A stretch of DNA of 64,000 nucleotides, from assembly GCA_001465935.1 (NCBI GenBank), contig LNKV01000021.1:528501-592500 (forward strand). Reading direction: 5' to 3'. Shown in pieces: positions 34,720 through 45,521 of the stretch (position 1 is its first letter; every line of letters starts with the position of its first letter). Position numbers and translations under genes: made by a program. Under the pieces are notes generated by a model. The model worked only from the letters and a program-made list of their open reading frames with translations. It ran no database searches and was not told where the DNA came from. The DNA comes from Clarireedia homoeocarpa (Eukaryota; Ascomycota; Leotiomycetes; Helotiales; Rutstroemiaceae).

Positions 34720-35570
34720 CTAGTCTACCCATGGTTTAATTTCCCATCCCTCAACATCATCCTTGATGAGGAGTCTAAGTCTTTCAACTATAACGCGGGG
34801 TCAGCATGACGCGACGAAGAATTGAGTATCGAACATACTGTTCCACTCGGTATACATGTGTCTAGCAGCGTTAGCCGCCACACGATGTGCAGCACCCACA
34901 CTTCCAATTCTCGCATCTTGAAGACTTCGCCAGACACAAGTTGCAAGATTTCGTCCATTCCTATCTGGAACCCCAAACCAATACCTAAGAACATGAGCAT
35001 TTTCTGTATGTTTGCAGGGTTTTCTACATACTTGAGAAATCCACCACTTTCTGTTGCCTCAGCATGTGCAGCTTTGTCGAGGGCGCCAAGATCAGAGTAT
35101 CTTTGAACGGTGGAAGGCGGAACCATGGATCTGAAGGCTACAATATAGAATGATTGCTCTCTCCACTCATAGCTGGAAGTCTGTGCCAGTTGTCGGAGAG
35201 TATCAATAATTTCTGGCCACTGCAAATGTTAAGTCGGATGTTTCTGGACGGAATCGAAGCACAAGAATAAATTCATGTAACCTACATTGAAAGTTTCTAT
35301 GTAGGGAGCTGTTGCATAGTCTTCTCTCAAACACTTCATTTTCAAGAGAGCCCTCGAAAGCAGCTTGTTTGCGGTGTCCAAGGTCTCAAGATCCAAGAGA
35401 TGAGGCAACTCGTCGTATGGAGAAACCACCAAGTATCTATTATCATCAATGGTCTCGACCCTGTTATCTGGAATCGAATTCTGCAGCCTGGTGGCGGATC
35501 CTAATGCCTTGGATATCTCATGATATTCCACAGCCTCAAACGGTAATGTAGGAGATGTAACGACAGCCAT
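34720..35570 (-). CDS. UPF0643 family protein, unknown function
   Basis: This is an uncharacterised fungal family, known from S. pombe PB2B2.08. Four exons, 35286..35570, 35032..35219, 34839..34984 and 34720..34787, are all in phase and give about 228 aa. Conserved landmarks are DNRYLVVSPYDELPHLLDLE near the N-terminus, SFYIVAFRSMVPP, YSDLGALDKAAHAEATESGG and LKYWFGVPDRNGRNLATCVW. These are followed by RSLQDARIGSVGAAHR and a C-terminal HMYTEWNIERLRLLIKDDVE. The RNLATC(V/I)W segment is reminiscent of the acetyl-CoA region of GNAT-like folds, but I do not claim an activity. Introns are 66, 47 and 51 nt. Reading the genomic DNA without splicing gives misleading C-termini. Confidence 0.88.
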
Positions 35571-36744
35571 TTTAAAAAGAAAATAAATATATATCCTTGA
35601 GTAAGGTTGCTATAGGAATAAGAGGGATGAAAAGGGTGTGTAGGTGTTTCGAGGTTCTACAACGCCGAAGGGCCTCGCTATTTTATCTGATTTATCTTGC
35701 ACCAACACAACCAAAAAAGGAGAATGAGAAGAGGAAGGAAGGGCCCAACGAAAGAAGAGCCGGTGAAGCACTTAATAAATGCGCAAACGCAGACATAGTG
35801 AATAAATCAATAGTGTCTCATTTGGGAAGAGAAAATATTATTGCGGGGAGTCAGGTAATAAATGGCACAAGATGATGCGAAATTCTTTCTTCGTTGCGCC
35901 ATACTCGGGTATTAGAACTATGAATCACGCCTTTCTTTGTTATAATTGTTCATGAAAATCGGTCAACCACAGCCTTACCCGTTATAAGGGGCTTTTCGGA
36001 ATCTATTAATACATGGCTACGACCGTCGTGGATACCATGGCATTGTATAAAATGGAGAACTCTTCACTGCTCACTACTCACTCCTCGTTCTCACAGGTAA
36101 GATGCAACCAATGGACTGACCGCATGGACTACTGACTCATCCCGACTCAAGGAAACCGTACTCTGGTTTTATTGACCTTAATTGTCTTCATTCACGATCA
36201 AGAAATTTCACCGACTTGATCCAGTACCCAGACATTTCTCTGCGGAATACTCTCCAGTACCCAACTCGAAAGTTTTATCTGTTTACGGGTCGAACATCCC
36301 ACTGCTCTTGCTGATCCTGCCTATTGATCGCCTCTTTGCAGGATCGTTCACGGACCAACCTACATGAACGGGACTTGGATCGTTATCTTTGTTTCACCCT
36401 CAGGACTCGAACCCACCATTGCCGGGTTTTCCTTCGAACCATGGGATTGGCTTTGCATTTTCTACGGATATGAGTATGATATGCCAGCCGAACATGCAAT
36501 ACCGGATAGATCAACAATCATAACCAAGCACTTTAAGCAGAGATAAACGCAATAAAAATATGTAGGAGGGTTTGACTACCTCATTGGGAGAGCTGAGATG
36601 TTGATGGAAACTGTGTCTGATGGCTTCATCTCTATCGCATCTTTGAGTATTTCCATGTATCTCAAACCGCTGTGGCATTAAAACTACAAACACGTGGGGA
36701 GCCTTCCCGCTCCCTGTCAGCGATCTATAACTGATTGATTGCCA
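35571..36744. other. 1.2-kb intergenic spacer
   Basis: No gene is recognised. The left side is the promoter of the UPF0643 gene. Short frames at 36182-36546 have no coding texture. A tRNA B-box-like GGTTCGAGTCC occurs on the minus strand near 36405 but does not sit in a cloverleaf. Confidence 0.4.
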
Positions 36745-38066
36745 TCACCTTCGATTCCCAAGCCAAACCTTGCCACTCTCGTACACACCAAGATAGAGGC
36801 CGCTCCCCAATGCCGTCCATGCTGCTCTTAATACAGCTCCTCTAAATAAACCTTTTATGCCAGCCTCGGCAACCACCTCCCGTGCAACAGTAAGGCCACT
36901 TTTCCTCTTCACTCCTTTCTTGTCAGCAAGTTTATCAAGAGATTGTCCTTTCTTCTTGGCTTCCTCAATCTTCTTTTTTGCTTCCTCCTCTGAACTCTCT
37001 CCAGCCGCGGCAAGCATGATGCGCGTTTTCACGACATCAACAGGAGTTGTAACGACCGCAGCCAGGGATCCAGCGCTGCCAGCGCTCACAGCAGTTATCA
37101 TTGCGGTCTCAAACAAGCTGTTAGTGTAGATTCCCCTCTTCTTCCTGTATTCCGTGATTTTTACTTTCATATGCTCAAACATAGGAAATTGCATAGCAGT
37201 GAATGGTAGGTTTCGAGCGGCTAATGCTGTATATCCTCTCCACAATTGAGATGGCTTTTTGAACTGTCTCAATGCTTGCATTGTGACAGAGGGCGAGAAT
37301 GCGGTGGAGCTTCCAGACTTTGAAGAGTGTGCGGGCTGCTGTATCATCTGCGCATTCTGCTTCAATACTTCCGCTGGGGTGAGGATAAAGCACGATACTA
37401 GTTCGGCTGCTGCGGATGCGGCACTATGCACGAAAGCTTGTGGTACTAACGGAGCGCCTGATTGTCTCAGTGAGTGATTTGCTCTCGCTAATCCGGACGT
37501 GAAGGCTTCATAGGTCGTGAAGAAGGCTCCGGCTGCGACATGTTAGAGAAAAGCTGGTTGGGTCAAGAAGAGAAACCATACATGAAGGTATCGTGATCAG
37601 AATCACACTGCCAACTCCCTGATAGAGGCCCCGAAAAAGGACCCCACGTTTGATAGCATTCTTAGATGCATCGTAATAGATCTTGTAGTAGTCAGGACTT
37701 TGAAAGCGAGTCTTAAGGGTATCCAGTGGGTAGACAAGCAGGTCTACAGTGAAGGCAGCAAATGCCCCAGCCTAAATGAGTCAGTTGAAGAACCATTCGT
37801 CGTCCTCGTACGAGAGAATACAATTGCAATAAACTGGGATGTACATAAAAGATGTTTTTTGCAACTCAAGACTCGCGAGATAACAGGAATCATTTCATAA
37901 GTGAGTAGTTCAAACATCCGCCTAATTACCACGTCTGTGCAAGCCTTCACTGATAACTTCAGCGGAGTTGAGCAAACATAACTATGGAGCACTGTTCCCA
38001 CGACATTATATGGATATACGGAATATGAAATCTTACAAGGAGCACATCTGTATGTGTGTTCGACAT
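36745..38066 (-). CDS. Mitochondrial carrier family protein, probably SAM carrier-like
   Basis: Exons are 38037..38066, 37582..37771 and 36745..37532, about 335 aa. Three tandem carrier repeats carry the signatures PLDTLK, PAEVLK and PVDVVK, with six predicted membrane helices. The N-terminus reads AGAFAAFTVDLLVYPLDTLK, then RGLYQGVGSVI and SSGAFFTTYEAF. The second repeat's PAEVLKQNAQ resembles the PAEVVKQ motif of S-adenosylmethionine carriers (Pet8/SLC25A26). The inferred role is exchange of SAM across the inner membrane, but other carriers cannot be excluded. A Lys/Glu-rich insert (ESSEEEAKKKIEEAKKKGQS) sits in the matrix loop of repeat 3. The first intron is 265 nt, the longest I infer in the window; it could hide an extra exon or control element. 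It is divergent from the Mix23 gene with 294 bp between starts. Confidence 0.82.
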
Positions 38067-38360
38067 TTGGAACCATCGTGAAGAAGCAAAAAACCTGCAA
38101 GAGTGTTTTGTAGGAACCAAAGACGGATCCCCTGGTTAGAGCATCGTCATAGAATGAGCTTTATCGGACGCTAAGATAATCAGAAGAAATTCATCTGAGC
38201 TCGCCTCAAGGAATCAGCAACGGTTCATTTGGCCGCCCAGCAAACAATGCTCAATATCTCTCAAACATAATCATTCATTATAGTATCTATATCCATCCTG
38301 GCGAACTGGATCTGGTCAAAAGCCTCTCGAGCTGAGGCAAAACCTGCTCCTAAGGAAATC
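38067..38360. promoter_or_regulatory. Divergent promoter, mitochondrial carrier and Mix23-family gene
   Basis: 294 bp between divergent start codons of two genes with likely mitochondrial products. Coordinated control is possible but inferred from arrangement only. Confidence 0.4.
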
Positions 38361-38995
38361 ATGGCGGATCCAGCCCCCGCTCCACAGGCATTAACTCCAC
38401 AGTTCTGCTTCTCAACAGTTGCACTGAGAGGTAACACTCTTTATATTGGCTTGCAAATTGACACTAATGTTGCATAGATTTCCTTCGCATATCGCGCTCT
38501 TCTATCGACGATAGCATTACCCAAAACCTCAATGCGCTCGTCACCCCCTCGACCGAAGGCTTCGACCCCTCATCTACCGCTTTTCGAAATCCTCGGCCGC
38601 CACATTCAAGGCAAATATCTCCTAGCGCATGTCAAAACTTCAAGAACTCGGTACTCTTCCCTTCATGGCAAGCAAGATCAGACGTTCTAAACTATTGCGC
38701 CTCGGTGGCTACAAGTCCGGACCCGGATGACCCTGATCTATTACAGCGGCAGGTGGAGAGTGCAAGGGAGAGGGAAAGAGTAGTAGATGAGAGGCTAGAT
38801 CCTTATTCTGCCAGATACTTTCCCAAAGAACCGCGCACAGAACAATTAGCTGCAATTGTGCGGCAAGAAAGAGGGGTAGAGGCGATCATAAGAGCCAGGA
38901 GTTGGGGCTTGGTGAAGGAAAGATGTGGAGGTGGTGCGGCGGATTGGGAAGAAGCGCTGAATGAGTGGAGAAAAACGAGGGAGAAGCCTCGATAG
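38361..38995 (+). CDS. mix23: Cid2 / Mix23 (CCDC58) family protein
   Basis: Exons are 38361..38430 and 38478..38995 with a 47-nt intron, about 195 aa. The spliced N-terminal region reads QFCFSTVALRDFLRISRSSI followed by DDSITQNLNAL. Further on come CQNFKNSVLFPSWQARSDVL and NYCASVA, then a long charged helix (ESARERERVVDERLDPYSAR) and QLAAIVRQERGVEAIIRARS. This pattern fits the caffeine-induced death protein 2 family, whose yeast and animal members (Mix23/CCDC58) lie in the mitochondrial intermembrane space and influence protein import. The cysteines near residues 16, 85 and 106 are the likely import/redox residues, though I do not see a neat twin Cx9C. The divergent neighbour is a mitochondrial carrier, which fits a shared organelle. 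The family call is good; the detailed function is less sure. Confidence 0.78.
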
Positions 38996-39693
38996 GTGTT
39001 CAATGCGGTTAGATTTGGGTGCTCGTCATTGCATAGCAGATTGGAAGCGGGCGTTGAGCTGTACGATTTGGTGCAGGTTGCATATCGGCAATACGTTGGG
39101 ATATTGTCGAGCTTCAAGGAATGTAAACTTACTGTAGTATATATAGATAACCACTCAAAAAGCGTTAAGTAAGAAGTTAGAAGAGGCTATGTCCCCTATC
39201 ATGGCAAGGTGCGCCCGCCTCCAGCAAGGCGTCAGGCAATTTCTCAACTACGAGAGTGGCGGATCTTTATACTTCATGTCAAATGGTATTTAGACAGTGT
39301 ACACATATCCAAATCACGTCTTTTAAAACTCTTTTGTGAATTTATGTAGACTTAGAACTATCCCTAGCAAGGCTGCTGGTGGTTGAACCATGAGCGGAAG
39401 TTTCCGTCCAGCCCACTCACTAGGTTCTAACCTACAACTTCTAAAGCCATGACTTTGACCACACGACCCCTCCAACCCAACACACGTATTCCTCCGCCAT
39501 CCTAGAGAGCAGGACAATTACCGCCCAAAAACTCCAACTCTACTTAATTTAGTCCTCCCTAACCCATCGCCATTCCTTTGTACTCTCCGAGTAAACTCGT
39601 AGCCCGTCCCCAAGTCTTGCAGACCACCACCATCCAAACGGATTATATTTCCCCACTGTGTAGAGTATCCTTTCGAGATCCAATTGAGCAGCT
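38996..39693. other. Intergenic spacer upstream of NAA15
   Basis: 698 bp between two plus-strand genes. It has the 3' end of the Mix23-family gene and the NAA15 promoter. No repeat or gene is seen. Confidence 0.4.
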
Positions 39694-42280
39694 ATGCCAC
39701 AACCTCTGAGCTCGAAAGAGTCTTCCCTTTTCCGGACGGTGATCCGGAACTATGAAGACAAGCAATTTAAAAAGGGTAAGCTATGTGCGGCATTGCGGGA
39801 GGATGTTGCTCACATTTCCTAGGTTTAAAAGCTGCAGAACAGATTCTTAAAAAGAATCCTAAACATGGAGACACCTTAGCTATGAAGGCACTGATATTGA
39901 ACTCGCAAGGGAAGACCGATGAAGCCTTTGCGCTTGCGAAGGTGGCTTTACAATGCGACATGAAATCGCATGTATGTTGGCATGTCTATGGACTACTCTA
40001 CCGCGCGGCCAAAAACTTCGAGGAGGCTATCAAAGCATATAAGTTTGCCCTGAGATTAGAGCCCGAGTCCCAGCAGATTCAACGAGACTTGGCACTGTTG
40101 CAGGTACAAATGCGCGATTATACCGGCTACCTGGCCAGTCGCAGAGCTATGCTAACCTCGAGGTCCACATTGCGACAAAACTGGACGGCATTGGCGGTGG
40201 CACACCATCTCAATGGCGAGCTAGCGGAAGCAGAGCAAGTCCTCACAACGTACGAGGGGACTTTAAAGAATCCACCATCGAAGCTGGACTACGAGAATTC
40301 CGAGGCCGTTATGTACAAGAACTCGTTGATTGCGGAGCAGGGTGACATCAAAAGGGCCCTAGAACATCTCGACTCGGACGCAAAACACAATCTAGACAGG
40401 TTAGCTGTAATGGAGCTGCGGGCAAAATATCTATACGACTTGGGAAGGAAAGATGAAGCTGCAAAGGCATACCGCGCACTCATCGACCGCAACTCAGAAT
40501 ACAAGACATACTACGATGCGTTAGTTGGAGCTATGGATATCGACCTAAAAGATCTCAAGGCTCGAAAGGCAGTTTATGATGAATATGCCGAAAAATACCC
40601 ACGTTGCGATGCTGCCTCTCGGTTACCTCTGGATTTCCTGGAAGGTGACGAGTTTAGGGACGTTGCAGACAAATACATCCGCCGCATGCTGGATAAAGGG
40701 GTTCCATCTACGTTCGCGAATCTTAAGCACTTGTACGCCGATGCGTCTAAGAAAGAAATCTTACCAGCAGTCGTTCAGGGGTATATTGAGAGTGGAAAAA
40801 GTGAAAGCAACGAAGAGCCAAAGAGGAATGGCGACACATCTAAAGGCAATTCCGCAGCCTACTATTTCCTCGCGCAACACTACAACTACTACCTTAGCCG
40901 GGATCTGGAAAAGGCTATGGAGTACATTGACAAGGCTATCGAATTAGAACCTAAGAGTGTGGACTTCCATATGACCAAGGCACGCATCTGGAAGCATTAT
41001 GGCAACTTGCAAAAGGCGTCCGAAACGATGGAGCATGCTCGAAGTCTTGACACCAGGGATCGTCATATAAATACCAAGGCTGCTAAGTATCAATTGAGAA
41101 ACAATGACAACGAAAATGCCTTGAAGACGTTGGGAATGTTCACTCGAGCCGAGACGGTTGGGGGTCCGTTAGCCGATCTCCATGACATGCAATGCATGTG
41201 GTTTTTGGCAGAAGACGGAGAGGCTTATGCACGCCAAGGGAAGAACGGTCTAGCCCTAAAGCGTTTTACAGCCATCCATAACATCTTCGATGTTTGGCAG
41301 GAAGATCAGTTCGATTTTCACTCATTCTCATTACGCAAAGGTCAAATACGAGCATATGTAGATATGATCAGATGGGAGGATAAGATACGAGAGCATCCGT
41401 TTTACAGCCGAGCAGCCCTTTCTGCAGTCAAGTTATACCTAGCCATTCATGACAAGCTATCTTCAAATGGTGTTAATGGCAATTCTGAAACAAACGAGGA
41501 AGATGAAGCCGAGCGCAAGAAAGCGGCCAAGAAGGCGCGCAAGGAAGCTCAAAAGGCCGAAAGGGAAGCCGCTGCCAAGAAAGAACCGAACAAGCCGGTC
41601 AAAGATGCGGAAGGGGAGCTCAAGAAAAAGGATGATGATCCCAACGGAGAGAAGCTGGCTGCAACAACAGAGCCCATGACTGACGCTATGAAGTTCCTTA
41701 CACCTTTGCTTCAGTTCAGCCCAAACAACATCGAGGCCCAGGTGCTCGGGTTTGAGGTCTACATGCGCAGAAGTAAGTGTTCGAGTTTCCATTTGTTAAA
41801 GAGTCGCTAACCAGTACTACAGAGAAGTACCTCCTCGCATTGAAATGCCTACTGGCCGCCTCTTCCCTCGATTCTGAACACTCGAAGGTCCACGAGCAAA
41901 AGATCCGGTTCAAGCAAGCGATCACCTCTGAACTCGACTCGGTTCCACCGAAATCAGCAGAAGTCATCAAGTCCGAATTCACACTTCTACCCGAATCGGT
42001 AGACTTAACGCAATACAACGACGAATATCTCGCAAAGCACAAGGACTGCGCGAGACGCACAGTCGCTGCTCTGAAAGTACGAAAACTACTTTCACCCGAC
42101 AAGGCCACAGAATGCGAGAAGGGCATTGCGGGTGTTGTTGAGTTACCGAATATCACATTTGAAGAAGCAACTGAGGCTTTGGACCTCCTCAAATCATGGA
42201 ATAGTTCCGAAGTTGAATCGCTTCGAGCTGCTGCGGCGTCGAAATGGCCTCATGCAAATGTCTTTGCTTCTTCGAAATAG
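39694..42280 (+). CDS. nat1: NatA N-terminal acetyltransferase auxiliary subunit Naa15 (Nat1)
   Basis: Naa15 is the ribosome-binding TPR scaffold of NatA; with Naa10 it acetylates nascent N-termini beginning Ser, Ala, Thr, Gly, Val or Cys. Exons are 39694..39775, 39823..41772 and 41823..42280, about 829 aa, the normal length. The start MPQPLSSKESSLFRTVIRNY is family-typical. TPR and TPR-like helices follow: QFKKGLKAAEQILKKNPKHG, VCWHVYGLLYRAAKNFEEAI and YFLAQHYNYYLSRDLEKAME. A conserved DFHSFSLRKGQIRAYVDMIR segment comes next. A long Lys/Glu/Ala-rich linker at about 595-650 (KKAAKKARKEAQKAE...) precedes the C-terminal helical domain, as in other Naa15 proteins. Introns are 47 and 50 nt. Confidence 0.95.
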
Positions 42281-43541
42281 AATTTTTTTTTTCTCCGGCC
42301 TATATCTTTAGAGAGAGGGAGAAAACATATTGAGAGATATATCTGAAATGGACATGTTTGTGCATAGCTGGTAGCTGGTAGCTAAGGATGGTGGCTGGGA
42401 TGAGATGGAATGTATGGTATCTATGACTTCTCTCTCTCTCTCTCTTCATTGGAGATTGTATGTGCCAGATGGATGAGGTTGTGGTAGTAGAGAAGGAGAT
42501 GCATGGGACTCTTTACCTTTTTCTCTTTATTATTTTGTTGGTTCGAGCATATTACGGCGGCATACATGGTGCGTGGAAAGAAAAAAAAAGAAAAGAAATG
42601 AAAAGAAAAGAAAAGAAAAGAAAAAAAAAAAGTATGCATGCAAGCAAGCACGTTTCGAAACGTCGGGAATAGACGGATCGACGATATGGGTGGGTAGTTA
42701 GATAAAAGTTTCGCATGTGATGTGATGTGATGTGATGAGTGATGGAAAGGAAACGAAACGAAACGAAACGGGCACGCATACTTTGTATATGTATGTGTAT
42801 GTGTATATGTATATGTATCTATCTCCTCGTAGGCTAGGTGGATGGAATGGATAGTGCATATCGAAGCTGGAAATGGGAGAAGGGGAGGGGAGGGGAAATA
42901 GAATACTCTGGTAGATAGGCAGGCAGGCAGGCAGGTAGGTAGGTAGGTAGGTAGGTAGGTAGGTAGATATGCAGTATACATACTATACTATATTATACCA
43001 AGTTTGCTTCTTACCGGTGCTATCTATCTATCTATGTATGTATGGGTTGGTGGGTGGATGAATGAATGAATAGATGAATATATATACATGCGTACGTACG
43101 TACGTATAGATAGATAAGAGTAGTTTTTTTTTTTTTGAACTTTTGTATTTGGAGGTGGGGGGTATTTATTAGACTGCTGCTGCTGCTGCTGCCGACTACT
43201 CGTATGTAGCTCAGCCAAGCCGTGATGGGCTCTATTTTTCTGTACAGTACATGATATACAAGTCAGATTTTTTTTATAAAAAAAAAAAAAAAAAAAACCC
43301 CCCTTTTTGACTTTTGACTCGGATCTTTTCCTCCTGGATATCCTCTCTCTTTCCTGTAAGATGACCTTGACTTATTGATCCATCAATCCATCCGTCCGTC
43401 CGTCCGTCTATATCCTGACCAGCCTATACCAAGCAAGTACATAGCGTCGTAATCATACATAACCACACCACACTACACCATCTACCCATCACCTTCTCAA
43501 TCTCCCCTTTAAATCACTCAGTCACTCAGTCACTCAGTCAC
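42281..43541. repeat. Microsatellite-rich spacer between NAA15 and TIM54
   Basis: 1.26 kb between convergent genes, holding many different short tandem repeats. They include (TC)n at 42427-42444, (GAAAA)n at about 42578-42633, (GTGAT)n at 42718-42737, (ACGAA)n at 42751-42770 and (AGGC)n/(AGGT)n at 42917-42966. Also present are (TCTA)n at 43021-43035, (GTAC)n at 43091-43106, (GCT)n at 43173-43192, A20 at 43278-43297, (CCGT)n at 43391-43408 and (TCACTCAG)n at about 43514-43548. No coding content is seen. Confidence 0.85.
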
Positions 43542-45032
43542 TCACTCATCCTCCTCGCCCTCCCTCCTCCCCTCCTGCTCCTTCTTCCCCCCACCTAACC
43601 CCACAGCACTCAACCCCCTCCTTCCCAACCTCCTCAAACCCCCCTTAATCCACCCCTCCACCTCCTCCTCCCGAATCACAATCCTACTTGCTCTCTCCTC
43701 GTCCTCCGCGCTCAACTCCGCTTTCCGCATGCGCGACGCAATGCGCGGGTCTAGGACAATTGGATCCAGCCATGTGCGTTCGGGCTCCGGCTCGTTCTCG
43801 GCGCTGCTGCGCTTATGGACTGATTTATGCCAGTCTTTTTCCTCAGCGGCGAGGAGGACTTGCTGTTCGGATACGGGATCCGAGGATGAGGCGTCCAGGG
43901 AAGGTACGTTGTCGTGGTAGGGGCGGTACGTGCAGAGAATTATGGCGGCGGTTTCACGGCCGATTTGGTCGGCGAGGTGGCGGCGGTTGAGGAAGCGTCG
44001 GAGGCGGGTGGGGGTGTTGAGGAAGCCGAGGATGTGGGGGAAGGAGATGGCGGTTGAGGGGTCGAGTTCGGATGGGATGTTAGGGGGGAGGGGAGCGGAG
44101 GAGTAGGCGGATGTGCTGATGAAAGGGGGTGGCTGTGTAGGCTTTGCGGGCGGGGTCTCGGCGGGTTTCTCCTCTGCTGGTGTAGCGGTAGGTGATGCAT
44201 CGTCTGTACTAGAATGTATTGTATTGCCTATAGAGGCGTCGGTGGCAGTTTCGGATGTTGGGCTTGGGGTTGCTGGGTCTGGTGTTTTTTCTGCAGGGTT
44301 CGGAGGTTCCGTTAAAGGTCCTAGCCAGCCTTCGTGTACGCCTCTAATATACTCTTTCCAGGTATGTCGTCCGAGTACAATATCACCTCTCGGACCCTCG
44401 AACTCTTTAATGCCACTTCTTCTCCTCGTTGATAATATAGGATCCTGTTCGTCTGCCCGCTCTTCGACAGGTAATCTCGAGTTACGAATCTTCTCCGCCA
44501 ATTCTGCCCTGATATCACCCTCTTTCCTCCCCTGAATAAATTCCCAGTCCAAACCCGAGGCTACTAGAACCGGCTTCACGTATTCCTTGAAATGGTCTTG
44601 CGCAACCCGTAAGCCGTCTGTGGGCGGTCCTTCCAGGAAGACTGTAAGTCGTCGGGGCATTGATCGCGGGTCCAATGGCTCCTTGGCAATATGCTCCACC
44701 AACTTGCACCATTTTCTCTGCGCTCTCTTCTTTTCCCTTTTGTCGTATATCACGGTTGCTGTGAAGGTTCCGGTAATGGAGAGAAAAATCATCCAGTTTC
44801 TTGAAGGTAATCGAGGCCGAAAGTTTGCTCCAAATCCCAGGTATTTCCACATGGGATTTGGTGGTTTAGCTTTCGCAGCAGGCTTCACATCTGCCTTGAT
44901 CTCTGCCTTTGCAGCTGTAGAAGCTGACTTCTGTGGTTGTGTTAATTACACTCTTTGAGCAAACCGAATTAGGGAGGAGGGGTGAGAGGAGAGCCAAACT
45001 ACCTCTGGTCCAGGTGCTTTTGAGTCGGCCAT
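43542..45032 (-). CDS. tim54: Mitochondrial inner membrane translocase subunit Tim54
   Basis: Tim54 is part of the TIM22 complex that inserts carrier proteins into the mitochondrial inner membrane; it exposes a large domain to the intermembrane space. Exons are 45003..45032 (10 codons, MADSKAPGPE) and 43542..44930, about 472 aa, joined by a 72-nt intron. A short N-terminal segment leads to NPMWKYLGFGANFRPRLPSR and a single membrane span (NWMIFLSITGTFTATVIYD). The conserved KWCKLVEHIAKEPLDPRSMP and RRLTVFLEGPPTDGLRVAQD follow, then VKPVLVASGLDWEFIQGRKE. The rest is Pro/Thr-rich with charged segments. The C-terminus ends in an acidic/basic tail (KKEQEGRREGEEDE). The stop lies directly in a (TCACTCAG)n repeat. 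The call is secure. Confidence 0.93.
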
Positions 45033-45450
45033 AATGAAATAGCAACTCGAAGATTATGCTAGAAGAGCTGCAAGAAGAGACAAGAGGTCTCTTTGAGCTG
45101 TAAAGCAATTACACTCAGGGCCTTAAGGCTGGTGATGCCAATTACGAATTGGATGGAAGCTTTCCCACCAAAATCATTTTTTGAAGCTCGGATGAAATAT
45201 TTTTCCGCTCCCGCGTGCTGACAAAGAGAGTTTTTCTTATCGATAAGGTCGGCCGGGTCGGAGACATTTCTCACAATGCAAGCCGAGCAAGCTAAGCCAA
45301 TCCACGCAAAGGAGCTTCACGTGACCGAGCCGACAGCTGGTGTACCCAAGGGTGCTATCTATCTTTGGCGGTCTGAGTAACGGGTCTACCTCAATGCGAG
45401 CCGATAATTGGCTGCGATGTTATTTTTGGGGATCAGTCTGGCGGAGAAGA

Positions 45451-45521
45451 GGATGTGATGTGAGGATGTGATGTGAGGATGTGAGGATGTGAGGATGTGA
45501 GGATGTGAGGATGTGAGGATG
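45451..45521. repeat. 8-bp GTGAGGAT minisatellite
   Basis: About eight tandem units of GTGAGGAT, with two units interrupted by GTGAT. It lies about 420 bp upstream of the TIM54 start. The reverse frame reads as a run of HPHILTSS repeats, which is an artefact of the repeat. Confidence 0.85.

Noticed and set aside
36395..36440. B-box-like GGTTCGAGTCC on the minus strand
   Set aside because: The flanking 5-bp stem does not pair well and no acceptor or anticodon stems can be drawn.
43688..43990. Arg/Gly-rich plus-strand frame within TIM54
   Set aside because: It is antisense to the verified Tim54 exon.
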